Source: Saprospiraceae bacterium (GTDB lineage Bacteria > Bacteroidota > Bacteroidia > Chitinophagales > Saprospiraceae). From it: a stretch of DNA of 5,240 nucleotides. The DNA lies in assembly GCA_007128085.1 (NCBI GenBank), contig SKYC01000080.1:1-5240 (forward strand), in the 5' to 3' direction. Below are positions 1-5,240 of the stretch, piece after piece. Each line of letters starts with the position of its first letter. Positions within the stretch are counted from its first letter, which is position 1. The position numbers and the translations under genes are program-made. Below the pieces are notes generated by a model. The model saw only the letters and a list, made by a program, of their open reading frames with translations. It was not told the origin of the DNA and did not search any database.

Positions 1-16
1 ATTAAATGCACGGACC

Positions 17-430
17 ATGAAAAAGACTTTGCCAACAGTTGTATTGCTTTGTGTCGCCTTATCTTTCAGTAGCTGTGGTTGGCTGAATTCCACCTTTGGA
101 GGCTCGCCTCCGGAGCCGGAATCGTTCGAGGATTTTTACTATCTGTTTCACAGCGATCCCGCATTTCAACTCTCGCGAATTGATTTTCCCATCGAAGGGG
201 CGTTCGTTGAAGCAAATAATAAAGAAGAGTGGACGGAGGAAAACTGGGCCATTTTACGGGTGCCTGTTTTTGAAATAGAAGGTACTGAGTACCAGGTCGA
301 ATACAGACAGACCGAGACCGAATTTTATCAGAAAATCTGGCTGGACAATACGGGATTCGTGTCCGAATACCGATTTGAACTCATCGATGGACTGTGGTAT
401 TTGGTTTACGCTTACGAGCAAAACCTCTAA
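17..430 (+). CDS. Small lipoprotein, DUF4348-like
   Basis: This 137-residue protein begins with a lysine-containing n-region (MKKT), a hydrophobic stretch (about residues 5-17) and a lipobox-like F-S-S-C with Cys20 as the probable lipidated residue, so it should be processed by signal peptidase II and anchored in a membrane facing the periplasm or surface. The residues after Cys20 (GWLNSTFGG) lack the acidic cluster associated with surface export in Bacteroidota, so a periplasm-facing location is more likely (inference). The mature part has an aromatic-acidic segment (FEDFYYLFHSD, about 37-47) followed by FQLSRIDFPIEG. This pattern resembles the DUF4348 lipoproteins of Bacteroidota; that assignment is from memory, not from a search. 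The rest is rich in Glu, Tyr and Trp and suggests a small beta-rich globular domain. No catalytic motif is visible and the function is unknown. The ATG at 17 is chosen because it begins directly at the signal peptide. Only 16 upstream bases are present, so its promoter or operon partners cannot be seen. Confidence 0.85.
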   Translation: MKKTLPTVVLLCVALSFSSCGWLNSTFGGSPPEPESFEDFYYLFHSDPAFQLSRIDFPIEGAFVEANNKEEWTEENWAILRVPVFEIEGTEYQVEYRQTETEFYQKIWLDNTGFVSEYRFELIDGLWYLVYAYEQNL

Positions 431-460
431 TCCGGGTCGAGCAATGCATCTGCTCCCGGA
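431..460 (+). terminator. Hairpin directly after the lipoprotein stop codon
   Basis: TCCGGG (431-436) pairs with CCCGGA (455-460), and AGCA (440-443) pairs with TGCT (451-454). A TCG bulge lies on the 5' side and the loop is TGCATC-like. The stem begins at the base after the TAA, which suits a transcription end or a 3'-end-stabilising structure. A clean U-tract is missing immediately after it; T-rich stretches come only at about 471-474 and 480-485. Rho-independent termination is therefore plausible but not certain. Confidence 0.4.
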
Positions 461-486
461 AATCCAGCTGTTTTAGATATTTTTTG

Positions 487-494
487 TAACTTTG
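487..494 (+). promoter_or_regulatory. Bacteroidota-type -7 box (TAACTTTG)
   Basis: TAACTTTG matches the Bacteroidota housekeeping -7 consensus TAnnTTTG at every defined base. It lies 35 bases before the ATG of the thioredoxin-like gene, predicting a leader of roughly 30 bases. No good TTTG is seen at the -33 position about 20 bases upstream; only a TTTT run is nearby. If it is active, the thioredoxin-like gene can be expressed independently of the lipoprotein gene. Confidence 0.5.
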
Positions 495-529
495 AAAAGC
501 GCAATGCCCCAAAACATAACTACAACGCG

Positions 530-1723
530 ATGAAAGTCTTTTTGATAATTTTTCTTTCCCTTCCCTTCATCTTCCTGCCCGAGCCGGCACTCAGTACCCA
601 TACTTCCGATACCATTGATTATCGATCCGGAAGCTGGGAAGAAATACGGACAATGGCCGCTGAAACCGATAAATTCATCATGGTGAGTTTTATTGCCGAA
701 TGGTGCTATTGGTGCCGCGCCATGGAAGAGACGACTTTCAGAGACGCGGGAGTGGTCAGAGAGTTGAATGAAAACTATATCAGCTGGAGGCTGGATGCCG
801 ATCTAGAGGAGAGCTTTGCAATGGCTGCAAAATTCAGAGTGACTTCTTATCCCACGCTCTTGTTCTTTGGCCCCGATGCTTCATTTATTACAAAAAAAAC
901 CGGTTATATAGCTGATGCCGAAGAATTTTCGGAAAAAGTTCGGAAAATTGCTGAAATGGAATACTCAGAATTCCCGGATTATGCATTCGACCCTGCGGTC
1001 CTGAATCCCGGTTTCCCCGATTTTTACCTCGCTGCTTTCTACGATGAAGGCGTATCTGAAGACGGTCTTTTTGTCGAGGCACTGATGTACATCATAGATC
1101 TGGAAGAGGAGGAACTAATCGGTGAGATTCCCTGGTCGGTGATGTATAAATTTGGAATCACCGCTGGCAATTCGGGGGATTATTTTATCTCCCGTTACAA
1201 TGAGTTTAAAAGGCGTTTTGGACAAACCGAATCCCTCTCGCATCTCCGCAAGGTCTATCGGGATAAAATTTCCATGTACGCCAAACTGAGGGAGGAAAAA
1301 TACATGCTGTCGCAATTGAATAGATTGGATAAACTGGAAGTGGATGATATTGAAAACGAAAAGCTGCGGTTTAAAATTTCATATTACATGCAGACGCAGG
1401 AGTGGAACAAGGTCCTGGACCAGATGGAGCACCATCTGAAGACCTCCGATTCGCCCAATCTCAATTCTGTAAATTCTGTGAGCCTCAATATTTACGATGC
1501 CACCTCGGACCCTAAAACTTTAAGCCGCGCAGCCGACCTGATGGGCAGGGTGACAGACATCCATCCCATTTACCCTCACCTGGATACGCATGCGGCTTTA
1601 CTCTTCAGAGCAGGCAGGGTAGAGGAGGGGTTGGAAGTCGCGAATAAAGCCATTGTGGTTGGAAAAGAGGAGGGGATTGATGTGAGCGATACCGAAATTT
1701 TAATGGAGATTTACAAGGAGTAA
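530..1723 (+). CDS. Exported thioredoxin-fold protein with helical C-terminal region
   Basis: The 397-residue protein has an N-terminal signal peptide (hydrophobic residues 3-16, probable cleavage after A-L-S22), so it should act in the periplasm or at the envelope. Residues about 35-140 form a thioredoxin-like domain: a beta strand FIMVSFIAEW, the active-site motif C59-Y-W-C62, then a helix RAMEETTF, and the cis-proline loop TSYPT with Pro108. The motif and the following M-E-x-x-T-F resemble the thioredoxin_7 type of domain rather than classical CGPC thioredoxin. Both active-site cysteines are present, so disulfide redox activity is possible. The remaining roughly 250 residues have no cysteine and appear mostly helical; about 340-397 (HAALLFRAGRVEEGLEVANK) look like a TPR-type repeat, suggesting a protein-binding platform. 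The substrate is unknown. It has its own -7 box upstream, lies 99 bases after the lipoprotein gene, and converges on mtaB. ATG 530 is chosen because the signal peptide begins there. The domain call is strong; the physiological role is not established. Confidence 0.9.
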   Translation: MKVFLIIFLSLPFIFLPEPALSTHTSDTIDYRSGSWEEIRTMAAETDKFIMVSFIAEWCYWCRAMEETTFRDAGVVRELNENYISWRLDADLEESFAMAAKFRVTSYPTLLFFGPDASFITKKTGYIADAEEFSEKVRKIAEMEYSEFPDYAFDPAVLNPGFPDFYLAAFYDEGVSEDGLFVEALMYIIDLEEEELIGEIPWSVMYKFGITAGNSGDYFISRYNEFKRRFGQTESLSHLRKVYRDKISMYAKLREEKYMLSQLNRLDKLEVDDIENEKLRFKISYYMQTQEWNKVLDQMEHHLKTSDSPNLNSVNSVSLNIYDATSDPKTLSRAADLMGRVTDIHPIYPHLDTHAALLFRAGRVEEGLEVANKAIVVGKEEGIDVSDTEILMEIYKE

Positions 1724-1746
1724 AAGATCGATTTTTCCACACCTTT

Positions 1747-3075
1747 TTAATGAGAGTAAATGGCCATCGGTTCCGCACGATCGAATACGCCATCCTTGCA
1801 ATCGATTAATTCAACCTCTCGGATTTGATTGACCAGCTCCCCGGGATTTTTTACCAGGACTTTGAGATAGTTGTCCGTAAATCCGGAGACACATCCCTCT
1901 ACATTTGAGTTTTCAAATAAAACCGGCCGACTATCACCGCGAAAATGCTCGCAAAAGTGATTCTGCTTTTTGGCCGACAACATACGCATCCGCTGATTTC
2001 TCTTTTTTCTAACGCCCATGTCCACCACCTCTTCCATCTCAGCAGCGGGGGTATTCGCCCGCTCGGAAAAAGTAAATACATGGAGGTAGCTGACCTCGAG
2101 TTCATTGACGAATCGGTAACTCTCCTCAAAATCGGCTTCTGTTTCACCGGGAAAACCGACAATGACATCTACACCAATACAGGCGTGAGGCATGAGCGCC
2201 TTGATTTTACGAACGCGGTCTTCGTACAGTTCTCTCTTGTACCTGCGCCTCATTTGCTTGAGTTGTTTGTCGTTGCCCGACTGTAGCGGCATGTGGAAGT
2301 GGGGCATAAAACGGTTCGAAGCCGATACAAACTCAATGATTTCATCGGAACAGAGATTGGGTTCAATGCTCGAAATTCGAAATCGATCGACTTCCTCCAC
2401 ACTGTCCAATGCCCGGATCAATTCCAGAAAATCGCCGGGACGATCCCCGGTCGCTGAGGGGTCTTTGTAATCGCCTATATTGACACCCGTCAAAACAATT
2501 TCCCGTATGCCCCCTTTTCCCAATTGCACGGCCTGCTCGACTATATTTTCAATGCGGTCACTTCTACTCTTTCCCCTCGCTTGCGGAATGGTACAAAAAG
2601 AACATTTATAGTCGCAACCGTCTTGTACTTTGAGAAAAGCGCGGGTGCGATCGCCCTGTGACCAGGAAGATTCAAAGGGTAAAAACTGTTTGATGCTGCC
2701 GGCTTTAATTACCGAGTGGCCACCGAGATCGAGGGCGTTCACGTGATCGACTATTCGAAACTTTTCCGCTGCGCCCAATACCAGGTCAACCCCTTCAAAT
2801 CCGGCAATTTCCTCCGGCTGCAGCTGGGCGTAACAACCGGTAACTACGATCAGAGAATCCGGGTTTTTTCGCTTGGCGCGACGGATGATTTTTCTGCATT
2901 TTCGGTCTGCAAAATCCGTCACCGAACAGGTGTTGATGACGTAAATATCGGCTCCGTCATCAAACTCTGCAATGCCGTAGCCCGCTTTCACAAAGGAGCG
3001 CCCCAGAGCAGAGCTCTCGCTGTAATTGAGCTTGCAACCAAGGGTGTAAAGTGCAACGGATTTGGGACTCGCCAT
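1747..3075 (-). CDS. mtaB: tRNA t6A37 methylthiotransferase MtaB
   Basis: MtaB is a cytoplasmic radical-SAM enzyme that methylthiolates N6-threonylcarbamoyladenosine at position 37 of tRNAs reading ANN codons, giving ms2t6A. Numbered from the ATG at 3075 (442 residues, a normal length), the N-terminal methylthiotransferase domain has TLGCKLNYSES with Cys14, NTCSVT with Cys50, and TGCYAQ with Cys81. These three cysteines hold the auxiliary 4Fe-4S cluster. The radical-SAM cluster motif is C154-x3-C158-x2-C161 in VQDGCDYKCSFCTIP. Further family signatures include LTGVNIGDY, RISSIEPNL, MPLQSGNDKQLKQMRRRY and DVIVGFPGETEADF. A TRAM-like RNA-binding region occupies about the last 65 residues. The form GCKxNxxES, rather than the GCQMN of MiaB, favours MtaB over MiaB or RimO. 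A TTG 33 bases upstream would extend the frame, but it lies inside or before the promoter -7 box, so the ATG at 3075 is preferred. No Shine-Dalgarno sequence is visible. All key residues are intact. Confidence 0.95.
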   Translation of the reverse strand: MASPKSVALYTLGCKLNYSESSALGRSFVKAGYGIAEFDDGADIYVINTCSVTDFADRKCRKIIRRAKRKNPDSLIVVTGCYAQLQPEEIAGFEGVDLVLGAAEKFRIVDHVNALDLGGHSVIKAGSIKQFLPFESSWSQGDRTRAFLKVQDGCDYKCSFCTIPQARGKSRSDRIENIVEQAVQLGKGGIREIVLTGVNIGDYKDPSATGDRPGDFLELIRALDSVEEVDRFRISSIEPNLCSDEIIEFVSASNRFMPHFHMPLQSGNDKQLKQMRRRYKRELYEDRVRKIKALMPHACIGVDVIVGFPGETEADFEESYRFVNELEVSYLHVFTFSERANTPAAEMEEVVDMGVRKKRNQRMRMLSAKKQNHFCEHFRGDSRPVLFENSNVEGCVSGFTDNYLKVLVKNPGELVNQIREVELIDCKDGVFDRAEPMAIYSH

Positions 3076-3097
3076 ATTTCTGTCGTATTCTGTCGTG

Positions 3098-3105
3098 CAA
3101 AGATA
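3098..3105 (-). promoter_or_regulatory. -7 box for mtaB (TATCTTTG on the minus strand)
   Basis: Read on the minus strand this is TATCTTTG, a full match to the Bacteroidota consensus TAnnTTTG, 22 bases before the mtaB ATG at 3075. Transcription would start near 3091, leaving a leader of about 15 bases. A convincing -33 TTTG is not seen. The position argues against translation from the upstream TTG at 3108. Confidence 0.5.
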
Positions 3106-3261
3106 CAAATAATGACGCTCTTTTGTTCCGGATGCACCATTGACCTGGGGGATAGAAAAAGAAATGTTTTAATGAAACGATTTTTAAGTGAACCGTGAAG
3201 CGGGTAGGTTGGCGATTCAGCAGTGGTTTTTGAGTAGTGTTCCCTTTTTTTATTTTATCTA

Positions 3262-3383
3262 TAATCCTAAGATTAGGCCTTGTTGGGTTTCTCGCGAAGG
3301 GAGTTTACCACGCCCTGGCGTGGCTAAGTCGCAAAGGGGCGAAGGGAGTTTACCACGCCTTGGCGAGGCAAAGGCAAAGGAAC
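3262..3383. repeat. Composite intergenic repeat, copy A, with two tandem 45-base units
   Basis: The copy opens with TAATCCTAAGATTAGG, itself containing overlapping small inverted repeats, then TTTCTCGC. Two tandem units follow at 3296-3340 and 3341-3383, each starting GAAGGGAGTTTACCACGCC. In the first unit CCACGCC and GGCGTGG form a perfect 7-base stem with a 2-base loop (3308-3323), extendable by TTA/TAA around one bulged C. In the second unit (3353-3368) one stem base is mismatched (GGCGAGG). Positions 3326-3365 are identical to 3662-3701 in copy B. Repeats with the CGCAAAG motif are familiar from intergenic regions of many Bacteroidota genomes; their function is not known to me. Confidence 0.8.
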
Positions 3384-3442
3384 TCAAAAAATCTAAAAAG
3401 TTAGCAATCTAAACGAATGGTAGATATAAAGTTCCACCAAAA

Positions 3443-3475
3443 AAATCAGAGAAATCAGGAAATCAAATAAATCAG
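3443..3475. repeat. Four short AAATCA repeats
   Basis: AAATCAG starts at 3443, 3452 and 3469, and the variant AAATCAA starts at 3460, giving a spacing of 8-9 bases. The block is followed by CGGTACAGAC and lies between the two composite repeats. Similar 'AAATCAG' strings occur in Bacteroidota spacers as far as I recall, but no role can be read from the sequence. Confidence 0.6.
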
Positions 3476-3619
3476 CGGTACAGACAATGAGTGAGTTTTG
3501 AAGAGCCAACAATAAATCCATGTGAACCTATAATCCCCCGACTGCGTAGGGCAGGAGTGATTCAGGCAAAGTGGACAAATTGCGAAGCCGTAGTTTTTCA
3601 ATCAATGTTTTTTTTACTT

Positions 3620-3721
3620 TAATCCTAATATTGGTCTTTTTTAGTTTCACGCAAAGTCGCAAAGTCGCAAAGGGGCGAAGGGAGTTTACCACGCCTTGGC
3701 GTGGCTAAGACGCAAAGCAAA
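3620..3721. repeat. Composite intergenic repeat, copy B
   Basis: This copy is in the same orientation as copy A. It opens with TAATCCTAATATTGG, then TTTCAC and three 8-base steps GCAAAGTC, GCAAAGTC, GCAAAGGG (3651-3674). One GAAGGGAGTTTACCACGCC unit follows, beginning at 3677. Its hairpin CCACGCC-TT-GGCGTGG (3689-3704) is perfect. The unit ends in ACGCAAAGCAAAG. It has one hairpin unit where copy A has two, and more CGCAAAG steps, which suggests unit gain or loss by slippage or recombination. Confidence 0.8.
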
Positions 3722-3826
3722 GAATGCTTATCCGGTGGGACCGATTGCTTTTGGTGGGTGTGGATTCTTTACTAAAACTCTCTGCCAATAAATTGGTGGG
3801 TCGTTAGGTACGCAATGTGGGAATAC

Positions 3827-3857
3827 TTGCTATTCTCCTCTTTTTGTATTAATTTTG
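3827..3857 (+). promoter_or_regulatory. Promoter of the CotH-family gene
   Basis: TAATTTTG at 3850-3857 matches the Bacteroidota -7 consensus TAnnTTTG. A TTG at 3827-3829 lies 20 bases upstream, close to the expected spacing for the -33 TTTG element. Of the three promoter-like sites in the window this is the only one with both elements. Transcription would start near 3863, leaving a leader of about 75 bases to the ATG at 3938 or about 18 bases to the in-frame ATG at 3881. Confidence 0.55.
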
Positions 3858-3937
3858 GTGGTGATATTTTTATCCGGTAGATGGCTTATGAGAACACTCT
3901 AACATGGGTTAAGTCCGGAATCTTTAAAATTTTATCG

Positions 3938-5240
3938 ATGGATATACCAATAAAGCTCGCGTGTACCCCTACCCGGATTCACCATACATACCTGTGGTTT
4001 TTCCTGCTTCTGGCCGTCTGGTCGACAGCGGTGCATTCCCAGCAAATAACCGCCAGTATGGAACCGGGTTTTTACAGTGGACCTGAAATACTGATCTTCA
4101 CTTCCAGTGAGCCCGACGCACAAATTTTCTACAGTCTGGACGGAAGCGCACCCTCAGAAGAATCTACCCCCTATCAGGGACCCATTGAATTGTCGGAGAG
4201 GACAGGAGTACCCAATACCATTTCAGAAATCCCTACCAATCCACTGGACCCCGGCCATCCTTACCGAGAAAACTGGTTGCCTCCTGCCGGCGAAGTTTTT
4301 AAAATATACGCTATCAGAGCAGTGGGCATTATGCCCGACGGAACAAAAGGGGAGGAGTGGAAGGGCTCTTTCATCATCGACCCGCTGGCTGCGAATAGAT
4401 ATACAATGCCCGTTTTTTCCATTATTACCGAACCGGACAATTTCTTTGGATACGAAGAGGGCATTTACGTGCCCGGAATTCTCAATGGAAATTATTTCCA
4501 AAGGGGCAGAGAGTGGGAACGGGAAGTTCACCTGGAGTTTTTTGAAGAGGGAGGGCAAAGGGTGTTGGCCCAGGATGCAGGTGCCCGTATCCACGGAGGT
4601 ACCAGCCGCAACCGGCCGCGGAAAAGTCTGCGTTTGTACGCGCGATCGGACTACGGGAACAGCTGGTTTGATTATCGCTTTTTCTCGGACAAGGATGTCG
4701 ACAGACACAAGCGCTTTCTTCTCAGAAATTCAGGAAACGATTGGAGTGAATCCGTTTTTAGAGACGCCTTCATTCAGTCTTTGGTGAAGGAAAATACGGA
4801 TCTGGACATTCAGTACTCCCGGCCGTCCATCGTTTTTATCAACGGTGAATACTGGGGTATTCACAATATAAGAGACCGTTTTGACGGTAGGTATCTGCAG
4901 AGTCATTACGATATGGATCCCGACCGGATTGTGATCATGACCGGTAACAGAAGCCACGACCACGGCAGTACAGAGGGAATTGCAGACTACAGTCAATTGT
5001 TCAATTACGCATTGCAGCAGGATTTGGCTCAGGAAGACCACTATAAAGTGGTATCCGAAAGGATGGATATCGACAACTTCATCGACTATCAGATTATACA
5101 GATTTATTGCAGGAATAATGACTGGCCCGGGAACAACATCGCTTACTGGAAATACATGGACGGGGATTTGTCCCAGCCCAAAGAGAGTAGAAAAGACGGG
5201 CGCTGGAGATGGATGGTTTACGACCTGGATTTCGGCTTTG
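3938..5240 (+). CDS. Secreted CotH-kinase-family protein, N-terminal part (runs off the window)
   Basis: The frame stays open for 434 codons to the window edge, so the C-terminus is missing. From ATG 3938, a hydrophobic segment (YLWFFLLLAVW, 18-28) ends in a probable signal-peptidase I site after V-H-S34, so the protein is exported. Residues about 38-148 resemble a chitobiase/beta-hexosaminidase C-terminal-type domain (EPGFYSGPEILIFTSS, then IFYSLDGSAPS, YQGPIEL, and IYAIRAVG). From about 155 on it matches the CotH kinase family: RIHGGTSRNRPRKSLRLYAR (217-236), RNSGNDW (263-269), RPSIVFINGEYWGIHNIRDR (295-314), NNDWPGNN (393-400) and WRWMVYDLDFGF (423-434). CotH was first known as a Bacillus spore-coat protein and is an atypical protein kinase. 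Asp395 is my candidate catalytic residue, and the Asp429/Asp431 pair the candidate metal ligands; these are inferred by motif position. An in-frame ATG at 3881, directly after a TAG, would add 19 residues. I prefer 3938 because it gives a normal-length signal peptide. The substrate is unknown, and a C-terminal sorting domain may lie beyond the window. Confidence 0.9.
   Translation, partial: MDIPIKLACTPTRIHHTYLWFFLLLAVWSTAVHSQQITASMEPGFYSGPEILIFTSSEPDAQIFYSLDGSAPSEESTPYQGPIELSERTGVPNTISEIPTNPLDPGHPYRENWLPPAGEVFKIYAIRAVGIMPDGTKGEEWKGSFIIDPLAANRYTMPVFSIITEPDNFFGYEEGIYVPGILNGNYFQRGREWEREVHLEFFEEGGQRVLAQDAGARIHGGTSRNRPRKSLRLYARSDYGNSWFDYRFFSDKDVDRHKRFLLRNSGNDWSESVFRDAFIQSLVKENTDLDIQYSRPSIVFINGEYWGIHNIRDRFDGRYLQSHYDMDPDRIVIMTGNRSHDHGSTEGIADYSQLFNYALQQDLAQEDHYKVVSERMDIDNFIDYQIIQIYCRNNDWPGNNIAYWKYMDGDLSQPKESRKDGRWRWMVYDLDFGF

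Larger units (their letters stand above)
3106..3826. other. Long non-coding, repeat-rich spacer
   Basis: No convincing gene lies between mtaB and the CotH-family gene. Open frames here are short, lack homologous-looking motifs, and where they cross the repeats read out as repetitive SLPRxGxAK-like peptides. The stretch is AT-rich with poly-T runs (about 3244-3251 and 3608-3615). It contains two copies of a composite repeat and a block of AAATCA repeats, listed separately. From about 3722 to 3826 there is no further repeat of note except a short inverted repeat CCAAT-AA-ATTGG at 3785-3796. No tRNA, rRNA or transposase remnant was recognised. Confidence 0.7.

Noticed and set aside
1724..1746. 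Bidirectional terminator between the convergent thioredoxin-like and mtaB genes
   Set aside because: The 23-base gap holds only the weak palindrome ATCGAT with flanking A/T runs. No stable GC-rich stem is present, so I do not call a terminator.
2716..3198. 160-residue + strand frame opposite the start of mtaB
   Set aside because: It is antisense to the conserved N-terminal MtaB motifs, with no family features of its own.
3188..3412. 74-residue open frame on the + strand across copy A of the repeat
   Set aside because: Its translation is a read-through of the tandem units (SLPRPGVAK then SLPRLGEAK). It has no ribosome-binding or promoter context and reflects repeats, not a protein.
3296..3721. 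Possible CRISPR array
   Set aside because: The units are directly tandem in copy A without spacers, differ in sequence, number only three in total, and have no cas genes nearby.
3226..3725. Insertion sequence or transposon remnant
   Set aside because: No transposase fragment, terminal inverted repeats enclosing the region, or target-site duplication could be identified. The repeats are direct copies.
3785..3796. CCAAT-AA-ATTGG inverted repeat as an operator
   Set aside because: Five-base arms in AT-rich DNA are expected by chance. It lies about 30 bases before the -33 element with no second copy.
4107..4787. 226-residue open frame on the + strand, and a 161-residue minus-strand frame at 4223-4708
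   Set aside because: Both overlap the CotH-family coding frame, which shows clear domain motifs throughout. These are shadows and carry no recognisable motif.

Overview
The window looks like chromosomal DNA of a member of the Bacteroidota. Three things point there: sigma-ABfr-type -7 boxes (TAnnTTTG) upstream of three of the four genes, the near absence of Shine-Dalgarno sequences, and the protein families present (a small lipoprotein resembling DUF4348, a secreted thioredoxin-fold protein with a helical tail, and a secreted CotH-kinase-family protein with a chitobiase C-terminal-like domain). The 'CGCAAAGTCGCAAAG'-style intergenic repeats also fit. Genus or species cannot be told from this stretch.

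Layout. Positions 17-430 (+) encode a small lipoprotein, followed by a hairpin directly after its stop. Positions 530-1723 (+) encode an exported thioredoxin-like protein with a C-Y-W-C active site, preceded by its own -7 box. Positions 1747-3075 (-) encode MtaB, the tRNA t6A37 methylthiotransferase, convergent with the thioredoxin gene and separated from it by only 23 bases. From about 3076 to 3937 there is a long stretch without a convincing gene. It holds two copies of a composite repeat (about 3262-3383 and 3620-3721) that share a 40-base identical segment and carry short perfect hairpins, with an AAATCA-type short repeat between them. From 3938 to the window edge an open frame runs off the end on the + strand. 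It is the N-terminal 434 residues of a secreted CotH-family protein.

How the genes relate. The lipoprotein and thioredoxin genes are co-oriented and both products are exported, but the 99-base gap contains a hairpin and a promoter-like box, so I do not claim one operon. mtaB is a housekeeping tRNA-modification gene with its own promoter. The CotH gene is separated from mtaB by the repeat-rich spacer and has its own promoter-like sequence. I see no evidence of a new multi-gene system. The parts most worth a second look are the repeat cluster and the truncated CotH-family protein.
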